From Mycobacterium lacus (GTDB lineage: Bacteria > Actinomycetota > Actinomycetes > Mycobacteriales > Mycobacteriaceae), in assembly GCF_010731535.1 (NCBI RefSeq), contig NZ_AP022581.1, positions 3,419,952-3,483,951 on the forward strand: a stretch of 64,000 nucleotides of DNA, written 5' to 3'. Each line of letters opens with the position of its first letter. The first letter of the stretch is position 1. Below the pieces are notes generated by a model. That model did no database searches, had not been told where the DNA came from, and worked only from the letters and a program-made list of their open reading frames with translations. Positions 1 through 10,124 of this stretch are shown here, one piece after another. The translations under genes and the position numbers were made by a program.

Positions 1-1306
1 GCGTGTTGAGGATGCGCCGCATGCTGACGGCGTCGCCGGGGTTGTCCAGGACCCGCAGGTACGCGACGATGTCGCGAATCTCCTTGCGCTCGTAGAAGCG
101 CACTCCCCCAACGACTTTGTAGGGAATCCCGGCGCGGATGAACACCTCTTCCAGCGACCGAGACGAATTGTTGGTGCGGTAGAAGACGGCCACGTCGTTG
201 TAGGTGATCTCACCGCGCGCGGCGAGCGCGTCGATCTCTTCGGCGACGAACCTGGCCTCGTCGTGCTCGTTGTCGGCGACGTAGCCGACGATCAGCTCGC
301 CGGCACCGGCGTCGGTCCACAGCCGCTTCTCGCGCCGCCCGGCGTTGCGTGCGATCACCGAGTTGGCCGCCGACAGGATGTTCTGTGTGGAGCGGTAATT
401 CTGTTCCAGCAGAATCGTTTTGGCGTCCGGATAGTCGCGTTCGAAGTCTTCGATGTTGCGAATGGTGGCACCCCGGAACGCATAGATCGACTGGTCGGCA
501 TCGCCGACGACGCACAACTGGGCCGGCGGCACGTCGTCTTCGGTGTCGCGACCCACCAATTCGCGCACCAGCACGTACTGCGCGTGGTTGGTGTCCTGGT
601 ATTCGTCGACCAGAACATGCCGGAACCGGCGCCGGTAGTGCTGGGCGATCTGCGGGAACGTCTGCAGCACCGCCACGGTCTCGCCGATGAGGTCGTCGAA
701 GTCGAGCGCGTTGGCCGCCCGCAGCCGTCGCTGGTATTCGCCGTAGACGCTGGCAACGGTGCGCGCCAGGTCGTCGGAGTCATCCGACAGGTCGGCCACC
801 GCCCGATCGGGGTCGATCAATTCGTTCTTCAGATTGGATATCGCGTGGGCCAGCAGCCGCGGCGAATACCGCTTGATGTCCAGGCCCATGTCGCGGCCGA
901 CCATCTGCAGTAACCGCCGCGAATCGTCGGCATCGTAGATCGAGAAGTTGGAGTTGAGGCCTTCGATCAACGAAGCCTGGTTGCGCAGGATGCGCACGCA
1001 GGTGGAGTGAAACGTGGACACCCACATGTACCGGGCCCGCTCGCCGACCAGCCCCACCACGCGTTCGCGCATCTCGGCGGCGGCCTTGTTGGTGAAGGTG
1101 ATGGCCAAAATCTGACCGACCCCGACGCCGCGGGACGCGATCAGGTACGCGATCCGCCGGGTCAGCACCGCCGTCTTGCCTGAGCCCGCGCCGGCCACGA
1201 TCAGCAGCGGCGAACCCTCATGCACCACCGCAAGGCGCTGCTGGGCGTTGAGGCCGTCGAGCAGTCGATCGGTGTCAGGCTTTGCATCGGGCGCGTGCAC
1301 ACTCAT
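1..1306 (-). CDS. uvrD1: ATP-dependent DNA helicase UvrD1 (5' part, runs off the window)
   Basis: This is a superfamily 1A helicase of the UvrD/PcrA type, which unwinds DNA 3' to 5' in nucleotide excision repair; in mycobacteria UvrD1 is known to cooperate with Ku. The ATG at 1306 opens a frame of 435 codons to the window edge, about the first 55% of a protein usually near 770-785 residues. Walker A reads GAGSGKT at residues 39-45, followed by the ITFTNKAA motif. The Walker B/helicase motif II DEYQD lies near residue 233, and GDADQSIYAFRGA (motif III) follows. The start is close behind MSVHAPDAK, matching the mycobacterial family. It is divergent from the chorismate mutase gene. The C-terminal 2B domain and Ku-interacting region lie outside the window. 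Confidence 0.95.
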   Translation of the reverse strand, partial: MSVHAPDAKPDTDRLLDGLNAQQRLAVVHEGSPLLIVAGAGSGKTAVLTRRIAYLIASRGVGVGQILAITFTNKAAAEMRERVVGLVGERARYMWVSTFHSTCVRILRNQASLIEGLNSNFSIYDADDSRRLLQMVGRDMGLDIKRYSPRLLAHAISNLKNELIDPDRAVADLSDDSDDLARTVASVYGEYQRRLRAANALDFDDLIGETVAVLQTFPQIAQHYRRRFRHVLVDEYQDTNHAQYVLVRELVGRDTEDDVPPAQLCVVGDADQSIYAFRGATIRNIEDFERDYPDAKTILLEQNYRSTQNILSAANSVIARNAGRREKRLWTDAGAGELIVGYVADNEHDEARFVAEEIDALAARGEITYNDVAVFYRTNNSSRSLEEVFIRAGIPYKVVGGVRFYERKEIRDIVAYLRVLDNPGDAVSMRRILNT

Positions 1307-1609
1307 GTCGGTCCTAACCTACCGCCGCCCGCCGACGACTCGGCTCGGGCGGTCACGCCGCTAGATCTCAAACCCAGACTGGTCTGTGCCTGTGGGTGCT
1401 GGAGTTCTGCGGCCATTTCCGAGTCCCCGTTTTTGCGCGATATCTTTGCGCAGGCGCGGCCGTTGGTGGCACACTCGTTTCGTGCTCAACGCGCAGCGCC
1501 GATTTTTCTACGGGTACCGACCAGCGGTGCCCGTGGTCTAGCTGCTATCGCAGAGCCCCGTGGTCCGCTTCCGGATTCGGGGCTCGTCTGTTGTGAGGCC
1601 TGATACCGG
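1307..1609. other. Divergent intergenic region uvrD1 / chorismate mutase
   Basis: About 300 bases separate the two divergent start codons, so promoters for both genes must lie here. I see no convincing coding sequence and no clear promoter hexamers. The only structured element is the hairpin listed separately at 1553-1585. Confidence 0.6.
1553..1585 (+). promoter_or_regulatory. Leader hairpin before chorismate mutase
   Basis: GAGCCCCG (1553-1560) and CGGGGCTC (1578-1585) are perfect 8-bp inverted arms around a 17-nt loop. The second arm ends 24 bases before the ATG at 1610. It is not followed by a T-run, so it does not look like a simple terminator. A 5' UTR structure or attenuator-like role is possible but unproven. 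Confidence 0.35.
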
Positions 1610-1951
1610 ATGAGACCAGAATCCCCACAACACGAGAACGCGGAGTTAGCAGAGATGAACACCGAGATGGTCGACACCCAGCGGCCCCAAGACATCCCCC
1701 GAGACATCCCCCAGGACATCGAGAAGTTGCGTGCCGAGATCGACCGGTTGGACGCCGAGATCCTCGCCGCGGTAAAGCGACGCGCCGAGGTGTCCCAGGC
1801 GATCGGCAGGGTCCGAATGGCCAACGGCGGCACCAGGCTCGTACACAGCCGCGAGATGAAGGTCATTGAGCGCTACGGCGAGCTCGGACCCGACGGCAAG
1901 GATCTGGCCATCCTCCTCTTGCGATTGGGCAGAGGACGACTCGGCCACTAA
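1610..1951 (+). CDS. Chorismate mutase, AroQ class (intracellular)
   Basis: The product is an all-helical AroQ chorismate mutase, converting chorismate to prephenate for phenylalanine and tyrosine synthesis. It corresponds to Rv0948c of M. tuberculosis. The 113-residue frame has the family core: IDRLDAEILAAVKRRAEVSQ (helix 1), then GTRLVHSREMKVIERY and the C-terminal tail LLRLGRGRLGH. The M. tuberculosis enzyme is activated by DAHP synthase, and its C-terminal tail takes part in that contact. No signal peptide is present, so this is the cytoplasmic paralogue. An alternative start is ATG 1655, about 10 bases after a GGAG, giving roughly the 90-residue form studied in M. tuberculosis; which start is used cannot be settled here. 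Confidence 0.9.
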   Translation: MRPESPQHENAELAEMNTEMVDTQRPQDIPRDIPQDIEKLRAEIDRLDAEILAAVKRRAEVSQAIGRVRMANGGTRLVHSREMKVIERYGELGPDGKDLAILLLRLGRGRLGH

Positions 1952-2001
1952 TCGGTTACTACGGTCGTTACAAACCACGGAAATGCGCTTTGCTGCGGTA
2001 A

Positions 2002-2988
<987 letters not shown>

Positions 2989-3064
2989 CGCGCGGCTCGC
3001 AGTCCACCCGCCCATCCCAGGAGCATAGGGTCGAACCATGACCCGCGTAGGCGACGATGCAGTA

Positions 3065-3088
3065 GGGGTACCACCCGCTTGCGGGGGA
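3065..3088 (+). repeat. Dispersed GC-rich palindromic repeat, copy 1
   Basis: The 24-base core starts GGGGTACCACCCGC and ends TTGCGGGGGA, with a CCCGC/GCGGG stem. It matches the element at 32728-32751 at 22 of 24 positions. It sits 26 bases before the pgi start codon. This type of element recurs in mycobacterial intergenic regions (from memory). Confidence 0.6.
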
Positions 3089-3114
3089 CGAAGCGATCAG
3101 GAGGAGCGGCGCCC

Positions 3115-4779
3115 ATGACTTCCGTTCAACAGATCCCGGACATCACCGCCACCCCGGCGTGGGACGCCCTACGCAGGCATCACGAGCAGATCGGACAGAC
3201 CCACCTTCGCCAGTTCTTCGCCGACGATCCCGATCGCGGCCGCGAGCTCACCGTCACCGTCGGTGACCTCTACATCGACTACAGCAAACACCGCATCACC
3301 CGCGAAACGCTAAAGCTGCTCGTCGATCTGGCCCGCGCAGCGGGCCTCGAGGAGCACCGCGACCAGATGTTCGCCGGGGCCCGCATCAACACCTCCGAAG
3401 ACCGCGCGGTACTGCACACCGCGCTGCGGCTGCCCCGGGACGCCGAGCTGATCGTCGACGGACGCAACGTGGTCGAGGACGTGCACGCCGTGCTGGACGC
3501 GATGGGCGACTTCACCGACCGGCTGCGCAGCGGCGAATGGACCGGCGCGACCGGGCAACGGATCAGCACCGTCGTCAACATCGGTATCGGGGGCTCAGAC
3601 CTGGGGCCGGTGATGGTGTACCAGGCCTTGCGCCACTACGCCGATGCCGGGATCTCGGCACGCTTCGTCTCCAACGTCGACCCCGCCGACCTGATCGCCA
3701 CCCTAACCGACTTAGACCCCGCTACAACGCTTTTCATCGTCGCATCGAAGACGTTCTCCACGCTGGAGACGCTCACCAACGCGACCGCGGCGCGACGCTG
3801 GCTCACCGATGCGCTCGGCGATGCCGCGGTGTCAAAGCATTTCGTCGCGGTCTCCACCAACATGCGCCTGGTCGACGACTTCGGTATCAACACCGACAAC
3901 ATGTTCGGGTTCTGGGATTGGGTCGGCGGGCGCTATTCGGTCGATTCGGCGATCGGGCTGTCGGTGATGGCCGCCATCGGCCGGCAGGCCTTCGCGGATT
4001 TCCTGTCCGGATTCCACATTGTCGACGAGCACTTCCGCACCGCCCCGCTGGAGTCGAATGCGCCTGCGCTGCTTGGCCTGATCGGGCTGTGGTATTCCAA
4101 TTTCTTTGGGGCACAATCGCGTGCGGTGCTGCCGTATTCCAACGACTTGGCCCGTTTCGCGGCCTATCTGCAGCAGCTGACCATGGAATCCAACGGCAAG
4201 TCGACACGCGCCGACGGCACGCCCGTCGGTGCCGACACCGGTGAAATCTATTGGGGTGAACCAGGAACCAACGGCCAGCACGCCTTCTATCAATTGCTGC
4301 ACCAGGGCACCCGGTTGGTGCCGGCCGATTTCATCGGCTTTTCGCAACCCATCGACGACCTGCCCACCGTCGAGGGCACCGGCAGCATGCACGACCTGTT
4401 GATGAGCAACTTCTTCGCCCAAACCCAGGTGCTGGCGTTCGGCAAGACCGCCGACGAGATCGCCGCCGAAGGCACCCCCGCCGCCGTCGTACCGCACAAA
4501 GTCATGCCCGGCAACCGGCCGACCACCTCGATTCTGGCCAACCGGCTCACGCCCTCGGTGCTCGGGCAATTGATCGCACTCTACGAGCATCAGGTGTTCA
4601 CCGAGGGTGTGATCTGGGGGATCGACTCGTTCGACCAGTGGGGTGTGGAGCTGGGCAAGACGCAGGCCAAGGCGCTGATCCCGGTGATCACCGGCGACGG
4701 CCCGCCGGCGCCCCAATCGGACAGTTCGACCGATGCGCTGGTGCGACGCTACCGGACCGAACGAGGGCGTGCGGGCTAA
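3115..4779 (+). CDS. pgi: Glucose-6-phosphate isomerase
   Basis: Pgi interconverts glucose 6-phosphate and fructose 6-phosphate in glycolysis and gluconeogenesis in the cytoplasm. The start is ATG 3115, preceded by GAGGAG at 3101-3106; it gives [20 protein letters not shown], the known mycobacterial N-terminus, and a 554-residue protein of normal length. Two SIS-type sugar isomerase domains are visible: [18 protein letters not shown], then [11 protein letters not shown] and [18 protein letters not shown]. The signature [16 protein letters not shown] precedes the C-terminal [14 protein letters not shown]. It is convergent with the downstream SDR gene, with a long hairpin between them. Confidence 0.97.
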   Translation: MTSVQQIPDITATPAWDALRRHHEQIGQTHLRQFFADDPDRGRELTVTVGDLYIDYSKHRITRETLKLLVDLARAAGLEEHRDQMFAGARINTSEDRAVLHTALRLPRDAELIVDGRNVVEDVHAVLDAMGDFTDRLRSGEWTGATGQRISTVVNIGIGGSDLGPVMVYQALRHYADAGISARFVSNVDPADLIATLTDLDPATTLFIVASKTFSTLETLTNATAARRWLTDALGDAAVSKHFVAVSTNMRLVDDFGINTDNMFGFWDWVGGRYSVDSAIGLSVMAAIGRQAFADFLSGFHIVDEHFRTAPLESNAPALLGLIGLWYSNFFGAQSRAVLPYSNDLARFAAYLQQLTMESNGKSTRADGTPVGADTGEIYWGEPGTNGQHAFYQLLHQGTRLVPADFIGFSQPIDDLPTVEGTGSMHDLLMSNFFAQTQVLAFGKTADEIAAEGTPAAVVPHKVMPGNRPTTSILANRLTPSVLGQLIALYEHQVFTEGVIWGIDSFDQWGVELGKTQAKALIPVITGDGPPAPQSDSSTDALVRRYRTERGRAG

Positions 4780-4782
4780 GTG

Positions 4783-4844
4783 GGCGAGCAGACGCAAAAG
4801 CGCCCCATTTCGGCACGAAATGGGGGCTTTTGCGTCTGCTCGCC
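4783..4844. terminator. Long hairpin terminator between convergent pgi and SDR genes
   Basis: A 29-30-base stem with a single bulge surrounds a 3-base loop. The outer stem is GGCGAGCAGACGCAAAAG paired with its complement, and the inner stem is CCCCATTTCG / CGAAATGGGG. It starts 3 bases after the pgi stop and touches the SDR stop codon at 4844-4846, so it can end transcription from both sides. The outer stem sequence recurs at 21556-21613 and, less exactly, at 19523-19576. Confidence 0.8.
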
Positions 4845-5590
4845 TACAAATACTTGGTCAGCGATGGCGGCAGCACCCGCATCAGCCGCACCAGCGGCGC
4901 CCAGGGCCACCACGGCACCGCCGCCCGTCCTGGCTCGCGCTCGATCGCGTCGACGAGCGCCTTGACGCCAGTTGCGGTGTCCACCATCAACATTGTGCTC
5001 GCGGACTTGGCGGTCATTTCCGACTCGATGTAGCCCGGCTCCATCACCGAGACCTTGATGGGGCCTTCGGCGTACTCGGCGCGCAGTGATTCGCCCAGCG
5101 AGCTCAATCCGGCCTTGCTTGCGGCATAGGCGGCTTTGACGCCCGGCACCCCTTTGGCGCCAAGCACCGACGAGATGAGCACCAGATGTCCCGAGCCGCT
5201 GGCGGCGAACATCTCCAACGCCGTCTCGATCTGTACCAGCGCGGCCACCAGGTTGGTCTCGATGGTTGCCTTGTTCGCCCACAGCTTGCCCGAGCCCAGC
5301 CGGGCCCCCTTGCCGATACCGGCGTTGACGATGATGCGGTCGACGCCGCCAAGCTCGTCGCTGAGTTCGGCGAACACTTTCGGCACCTGCTCGTGGTCGT
5401 TGACGTCGAGCCCGGCTACGGCGATCTTGATGGTCGGATACCGTTGGGACAGTTCGATTTTGAGTTCGTCCAGCCGATCGGTGCGACGGGCGCACAGCGC
5501 CAGGTCACGGCCTTTGGCGGCGAATGCGTGGGCCATCCCGGCGCCCAGGCCGGAACTTGCGCCGGTGATCAGAATCTTCTGGCGAGTCAC
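4844..5590 (-). CDS. Short-chain dehydrogenase/reductase
   Basis: This is a classical SDR oxidoreductase of 248 residues, corresponding to Rv0945. The GTG at 5590 was chosen because VTRQKILITGASSGLGAG is the family N-terminus; upstream extension adds unrelated low-complexity residues. The nucleotide-binding motif is TGASSGLG at 9-16, the NAG motif is VNAGIG, and the catalytic residues are Ser140/141, Tyr155 and Lys159 (YAASK). The C-terminal WWPWAPLVRLMRVLPP is typical of the DltE/YqjQ-like subgroup, possibly membrane-associated. The substrate is unknown. It lies 16 bases from the stop of the Fpg-like gene on the same strand, so the two may be co-transcribed. Confidence 0.9.
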   Translation of the reverse strand: MTRQKILITGASSGLGAGMAHAFAAKGRDLALCARRTDRLDELKIELSQRYPTIKIAVAGLDVNDHEQVPKVFAELSDELGGVDRIIVNAGIGKGARLGSGKLWANKATIETNLVAALVQIETALEMFAASGSGHLVLISSVLGAKGVPGVKAAYAASKAGLSSLGESLRAEYAEGPIKVSVMEPGYIESEMTAKSASTMLMVDTATGVKALVDAIEREPGRAAVPWWPWAPLVRLMRVLPPSLTKYL

Positions 5591-5606
5591 CCGGGCAGCA
5601 TATCGA

Positions 5607-6470
5607 CTACTTGAGCAGCCGAGACATGCGCCGGTCGGCCAGCACCTTGCCGCCGGTCTGACACGTCGGACAGTACTGAAACGACTTGTCCGCGAACGAC
5701 ACTTCCCGCACGGTGTCGCCGCACACCGGACACGGCAACCCGGCACGCGCGTGCACCCGCAGCCCGGAGCGCTTCTCCCCTTTGAGCGTGGCGGCCCCCT
5801 GGCCGACGGACCTGCTCACCGCGTCGGACAGCACGGACACCATCGCATCGTGCAGGGCGGCGAGTTGTCCGTCGGACAGTTTTCCGGCCGTGGCGAACGG
5901 CGAGATCTTCGCGGCGTGCAGGATTTCGTCGCTGTAGGCGTTGCCGATGCCGGCGATCACCTTCTGGTCGGTGACGACGGTCTTGATTCGCCCGGTGTTG
6001 CCGGCCAGGAGCCCGGCCAGGTCGTTGACGCTGACGGCCAGCGCATCCGGGCCCAAGGCAGCGATACCGGGCACCCGCCTCGGGTCATCGACCAGCCACA
6101 CCGCCAGCCGTTTCTGCGTCCCGGCCTCGGTGAGGTCGAAGCCCGGCGCGTCACCCGGCGCGCCCAGGTGGACGCGCAGCGCGATCGGCCCCTTGCCCGG
6201 GCGGAGCGGCGCTGCGGCCAGCTGATCGGACCACCGCAACCAGCCCGCGCGCGACAGGTGAGCGATCAGCATCAGGTCACCGGCCCGCAGTCCCAGGTAC
6301 TTTCCCCACCGCTGGGCCCCGGTAACGGTCCGCCCGTGCAGCGCGTGGATCGGCGGATCGAAGGTCTTCAAGACCGATAGCGCGCCGACATCGACGCGGC
6401 CGATCGTCGTTCCGACGGCATGGCGTCGCAGATGGTCGACCAGCGCTTCGATCTCGGGCAGTTCGGGCAC
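5607..6470 (-). CDS. Formamidopyrimidine-DNA glycosylase-like protein (Fpg/Nei family, full length)
   Basis: The 287-residue protein has the complete Fpg/Nei architecture: the N-terminal catalytic MPELPEIE (Pro2, Glu3), the beta-sandwich, the helix-two-turn-helix region with GIGNAYSDEIL, and a C-terminal zinc finger with Cys247, Cys250, Cys267 and Cys270. Enzymes of this family remove oxidised bases such as 8-oxoguanine and cut the abasic site. It corresponds to Rv0944, which from memory is only about 158 residues in H37Rv and lacks the N-terminal catalytic part. Here the gene looks intact. It is a second family member; nei lies at 58310. Its precise substrate range cannot be told from sequence. 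Confidence 0.9.
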   Translation of the reverse strand: MPELPEIEALVDHLRRHAVGTTIGRVDVGALSVLKTFDPPIHALHGRTVTGAQRWGKYLGLRAGDLMLIAHLSRAGWLRWSDQLAAAPLRPGKGPIALRVHLGAPGDAPGFDLTEAGTQKRLAVWLVDDPRRVPGIAALGPDALAVSVNDLAGLLAGNTGRIKTVVTDQKVIAGIGNAYSDEILHAAKISPFATAGKLSDGQLAALHDAMVSVLSDAVSRSVGQGAATLKGEKRSGLRVHARAGLPCPVCGDTVREVSFADKSFQYCPTCQTGGKVLADRRMSRLLK

Positions 6471-6503
6471 CCGTTCAGTCTGCCGATGGCGGCCAGCCAG
6501 GTG

Positions 6504-8189
6504 CTACGTGGGTCCGGGAACCCCGGGCGTGCCAAACAGCAGCCCGCGGGCACCGCCGAGGCCGCCCACGCCGCCGAGGGCCGCGCCGGCGCCGGCCCCG
6601 CCGTTGCCGCCGTTGCCGATCAGCCGGGCGTCGCCGCCGTTACCACCGACACCACCGCCAAAGGGCGGCGCCGTCCCGGCGGTGCCGGCATCGCCGCCTC
6701 GGCCGCCGTTGCCGTAGAACAGCCCGCCGTCGCCGCCGTCGCCGCCATTGCTGATCTGGACCACCTGGCCGGTCGCGGTATCACCGCCGTTGCCGCCGGC
6801 GCCGCCGTGGCCCAACAGCCAGGCGTCGCCGCCGTAGCCGCCGGAACCGCCTAGCCCCGCCTGGCTTGCGGTCACCCCATTGGTGCCACCGTTCCCGCCA
6901 TTTCCGCCGGCCCCGGCGTTTCCGCCGTTGCCGATCAGCCCACCCCCACCGCCGGAGCCACCAAAGCCGCCGACGCCGCCGAAGCCACCGAAGCCACCGG
7001 CCGTGGCGTCGCCACCCGCCCCGCCCTGCCCGCCGGTCCCGCCGGCGCCGCCGTTGCCCCAGATGAACCCGCCGTGGCCACCGGTGCCGCCGAAGCCGCC
7101 GAAGCCGCCGTTTCCGCCGTTGCCGCCACCGGCAACGCTGGCCTGACCGGCCCCACCGGACCCGCCGTTGCCGCCGTGCCCGCCGTTGCCGAACAGGCCG
7201 GCATCGCCGCCGTTGCCGGCAAACAGGTCGAAAGTGGCGAAGCTACCGCCGCTGGCGCCGTTTATCACACCTGCGCCTACGAAGGATCCACCGTTGCCAC
7301 TGTTTCCACCGTCCCCTCCGTCGCCGTACAGCCACCCGCCGTTGCCGCCGTTGCCACCGTTGCCCGCGGCGCCGCCCTTGCCGCCGGGAGCACCGGGGTC
7401 CATGGCGCCGACGGCATCCCCACCGTCACCGCCGTTCGCACCGTCGCCACCGCGGCCGAATAGCAGCCCGCCACGACCACCGGTGCCCCCGGAGCCTCCG
7501 GCCCCCCCGTCGAGGCCGACGCCGGCACCGAGGTCGGTAGCGGTCCCGCCGACGCCGCCGGCCCCGCCATTTCCGCCCCGGCCGAACAACCAACCGCCGG
7601 CGCCGCCGGCGCCCCCGTTACCGGCCGCGCCCCCGATACCGCCCGAGGCGCCCGAGCCCGCCGCACCAGCGCCGCCGGCACCGCCCATGCCGCCGTTACC
7701 GATCAGCCCCGCGGCCCCGCCGCTGCCGCCGTTTTGACCGATCCCGCCGGAACCCCCGTTGCCGCCGTTGCCGAACAACAACCCGCCGGGGCCACCGTTT
7801 TGCCCGGTCCCCGGGGCCCCATCGGTCCCGTTGCCGATCAGCGGACGCCCCAACAACGTCTGAGTCGGCGCATTGATCAGATTCAGGACCTGCTGCAACG
7901 GCGAGGCGTTCGCCGCCTCGGCGGTCGCATACGCGGCGGCACCCGAACTTAACGCCTGCACGAACTGCTGGTGAAACGACGCCGCCTGAGCACTCAGCGA
8001 CTGATACCCCCAGGCCCGGGCAGTGAACAACGCCGCGACCGCGGCCGACACCTCGTCGGCGCCGGCGGCCAACACACCCGTCGTCGGCGCCGCCGCCGAC
8101 GCACTGGCCTGCGCAATGGAAGCACCAATCCTCGCTAAATCCGTTGCGGCGGAAGCCATTAACTCTTCAGACGCGATCACAAACGACAT
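6504..8189 (-). CDS. PE_PGRS family protein (561 aa)
   Basis: The first ~100 residues form a PE domain ([20 protein letters not shown]..., [18 protein letters not shown]), the export signal for type VII secretion (ESX-5 in known cases). The linker [10 protein letters not shown] follows at about residue 115. The remainder is a PGRS domain of GG-X repeats (GNGGNGG, GGAGGAGG) containing short unique islands such as [19 protein letters not shown]. The start at 8189 is supported by GGAGGTG 5-11 bases upstream. It ends in PGVPGPT. It lies 33 bases from the Fpg-like gene on the same strand and is followed upstream by a second PE_PGRS gene. PE_PGRS proteins are surface-exposed; the function here is unknown. 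Confidence 0.92.
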   Translation of the reverse strand: MSFVIASEELMASAATDLARIGASIAQASASAAAPTTGVLAAGADEVSAAVAALFTARAWGYQSLSAQAASFHQQFVQALSSGAAAYATAEAANASPLQQVLNLINAPTQTLLGRPLIGNGTDGAPGTGQNGGPGGLLFGNGGNGGSGGIGQNGGSGGAAGLIGNGGMGGAGGAGAAGSGASGGIGGAAGNGGAGGAGGWLFGRGGNGGAGGVGGTATDLGAGVGLDGGAGGSGGTGGRGGLLFGRGGDGANGGDGGDAVGAMDPGAPGGKGGAAGNGGNGGNGGWLYGDGGDGGNSGNGGSFVGAGVINGASGGSFATFDLFAGNGGDAGLFGNGGHGGNGGSGGAGQASVAGGGNGGNGGFGGFGGTGGHGGFIWGNGGAGGTGGQGGAGGDATAGGFGGFGGVGGFGGSGGGGGLIGNGGNAGAGGNGGNGGTNGVTASQAGLGGSGGYGGDAWLLGHGGAGGNGGDTATGQVVQISNGGDGGDGGLFYGNGGRGGDAGTAGTAPPFGGGVGGNGGDARLIGNGGNGGAGAGAALGGVGGLGGARGLLFGTPGVPGPT

Positions 8190-8284
8190 CGAGCACCTCC
8201 GTACAGCACGTCACCATCGGCATGCCTACGGCGGATCGTATCGTGATCGCAGTGCTGGATCAGGCGTTCTCACGAATCGGTCGG

Positions 8285-10000
8285 CTATGCGGGTCCGTTC
8301 GCTCCCGGCTGGCCGTACAGCTGCCCACCGGCGCCGCCCTTGCCGCCGACACCGCCTTGGCTGGCGCCGGCACCGGCGCCGCCGTCGCCGCCGTTGCCGA
8401 TCAGCCCGGCATCTCCGCCGTTGCCGCCAATACCGTTGTTCGGGGGGGCGCTGAAGCCCGCGGGGATGGTACCGGCGAACCCGCCATCGCCGCCGTTGCC
8501 GTAGAAGAATCCGCCATGGCCGCCGCTGCCGCCGTTACCAGTCTGGAACACACTGCCCTCGAACATCCCGCCGTAGTTCCCGGGCAGGCCGGTGTTTCCG
8601 CCGCTGCCGCCCGCGCCGCCGCTGCCGAACAGCATCGCGTCCCCACCCAAACCGCCGAGCGAGCCGGGACCAGCTCCGCCACCGTTGTGGCCGCCGTTGC
8701 CGCCGTTGCCGCCGTTGCCGGCGTTGCCGCCGTTGCCGCCGTTGCCGATCAGCCCGGATTGGCCGCCGTTGCCGCCGAAGCCGCCATAGCCGCCGGTGCC
8801 GTTAAAGGTTCCAATAGCGTCAGAGGCCCCTCCACCGTCCGCCCCGTTGCCACCGGACCCACCGGCACCGCCGTTGCCGTAAAAGAACCCGCCGTTGCCG
8901 CCGTTTCCGCCGCTGAGGCCGCTGCCACCCTGACCGCCAGAGCTGAAGGCTCCGGTGCCGACGGTCTGACCGGCGCCACCCAATCCACCATCACCGCCGG
9001 CGCCGCCGTTGCCGAACAGCCCGGAGTTACCGCCGTTACCACCGGTCGCGGTGAAGCCGCCACCGTTGGCACCGAATACCACGGTGTTGTCGGCGACGAA
9101 CGAACCACCATTGCCGCTGTTGCCGCCGGCACCACCGTCACCGTAGAGCCACCCGCTGTGGCCGCCGTTGCCACCGTTGCCGGCCTCTCCGCCGTTGCCG
9201 CCGGGCTGGCCAGCAGTGCCCCCGGTGCCGTTGCCACCGTTGCCGCCCAGACCGCCAATTCCGCCCTGGCCGATGAGCAGGCCACCGGGGCCTCCGGCGC
9301 CGCCGTTGCCGCCGTTGCCGCCATTGAGGCCGCCGCCTTGGGCGGTGGCGCCGTTGGCGTTGCTGGCGTTGCCGCCGACCCCGCCGGCGCCGCCCGCGCC
9401 ATAGAGCCACCCGCCGGCTCCGCCGTTGCCGCCGTTGCCGCCCGGCAGGCCGGCGTTGCCACTGGCAACCGTCGCGGCGTTGCCCCCGGCGCCTCCCATT
9501 CCACCGTTGCCCCACAGCCCGGCCGACCCGCCGTTGCCGCCGTTCTGGCCGGGCGCGCCGGACCCGCCGTTACCGCCGTTGCCGTACAGCCACCCGCCGG
9601 GCCCGCCGTCTTGCCCGGTGCCCGGTGCCCCGTTGGCGCCGTTGCCGATCCACGGGCGCCCCGTCAGCGCCTGCATGGGCCCATTCACCAAGCTGTCGAC
9701 CTGCTGCAGCGGCGTCACGTTGAGGGCCTCGGCGGTGGCATACTGCCCCGCACCGGCCGTCATGAGCTGCACGAACTGGTTGTGGAACGCCGCCGCCTGC
9801 GCGCTGAGCGCCTGATACGCCTGGGCGTGCGCGCCGAACAACGCCGCGATCGTGGTCGATACCTCGTCGGCGCCGGCGGCCAGCACCGCGGTTGTCGGGA
9901 ACGCCGCCGCGGCATTTGCCGCGCTGATGGTCGAACCGATACCCGCTAGATCGTTGGCCGCCGCGGCCACATATTCGGGCGCGGCGATCACCCACGACAT
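8285..10000 (-). CDS. PE_PGRS family protein (571 aa)
   Basis: A second PE_PGRS gene in tandem with the one at 6504. The start ATG at 10000 gives [20 protein letters not shown], the PE N-terminus, with GGAGG at 10008-10012. The PE domain occupies about residues 1-95, the linker [13 protein letters not shown] lies near residue 115, and the rest is GG-X PGRS sequence with islands such as [17 protein letters not shown]. It ends in [11 protein letters not shown]. The two copies share the same plan, including [10 protein letters not shown] and PLQQV. They are separated by only 95 bases, which suggests an old tandem duplication. The long GC-rich repeats are prone to slippage and assembly error, so the exact length deserves caution. 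Confidence 0.9.
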   Translation of the reverse strand: MSWVIAAPEYVAAAANDLAGIGSTISAANAAAAFPTTAVLAAGADEVSTTIAALFGAHAQAYQALSAQAAAFHNQFVQLMTAGAGQYATAEALNVTPLQQVDSLVNGPMQALTGRPWIGNGANGAPGTGQDGGPGGWLYGNGGNGGSGAPGQNGGNGGSAGLWGNGGMGGAGGNAATVASGNAGLPGGNGGNGGAGGWLYGAGGAGGVGGNASNANGATAQGGGLNGGNGGNGGAGGPGGLLIGQGGIGGLGGNGGNGTGGTAGQPGGNGGEAGNGGNGGHSGWLYGDGGAGGNSGNGGSFVADNTVVFGANGGGFTATGGNGGNSGLFGNGGAGGDGGLGGAGQTVGTGAFSSGGQGGSGLSGGNGGNGGFFYGNGGAGGSGGNGADGGGASDAIGTFNGTGGYGGFGGNGGQSGLIGNGGNGGNAGNGGNGGNGGHNGGGAGPGSLGGLGGDAMLFGSGGAGGSGGNTGLPGNYGGMFEGSVFQTGNGGSGGHGGFFYGNGGDGGFAGTIPAGFSAPPNNGIGGNGGDAGLIGNGGDGGAGAGASQGGVGGKGGAGGQLYGQPGANGPA

Positions 10001-10124
10001 CAACAAACCTCCAGAAACCGCAACGGCCCCACCGCTACTCCATGTGAGCTTCGACACATGCCTAGTACGAAGCGATGGTAATCGCGAACCGGCGGCAAGT
10101 CCGGCGGCTTCCGACAAGCCCTTA

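Noticed and set aside
6508..9815. Long plus-strand proline-rich open frames across the PE_PGRS genes
   Set aside because: They are antisense shadows of the GG-X repeats: Gly codons GGN/GCC read backwards as Pro and Ala. The PE domains, ribosome sites and starts are all on the minus strand.
8023..9949. A 601-codon plus-strand frame spanning both PE_PGRS genes
   Set aside because: Alanine/valine-rich antisense of the PGRS region; it crosses gene boundaries and has no ribosome site.
6504..10000. CRISPR-like array
   Set aside because: The regular repeats here are coding PGRS triplet-type repeats without unique spacers of constant size. No cas genes are present anywhere in the window.
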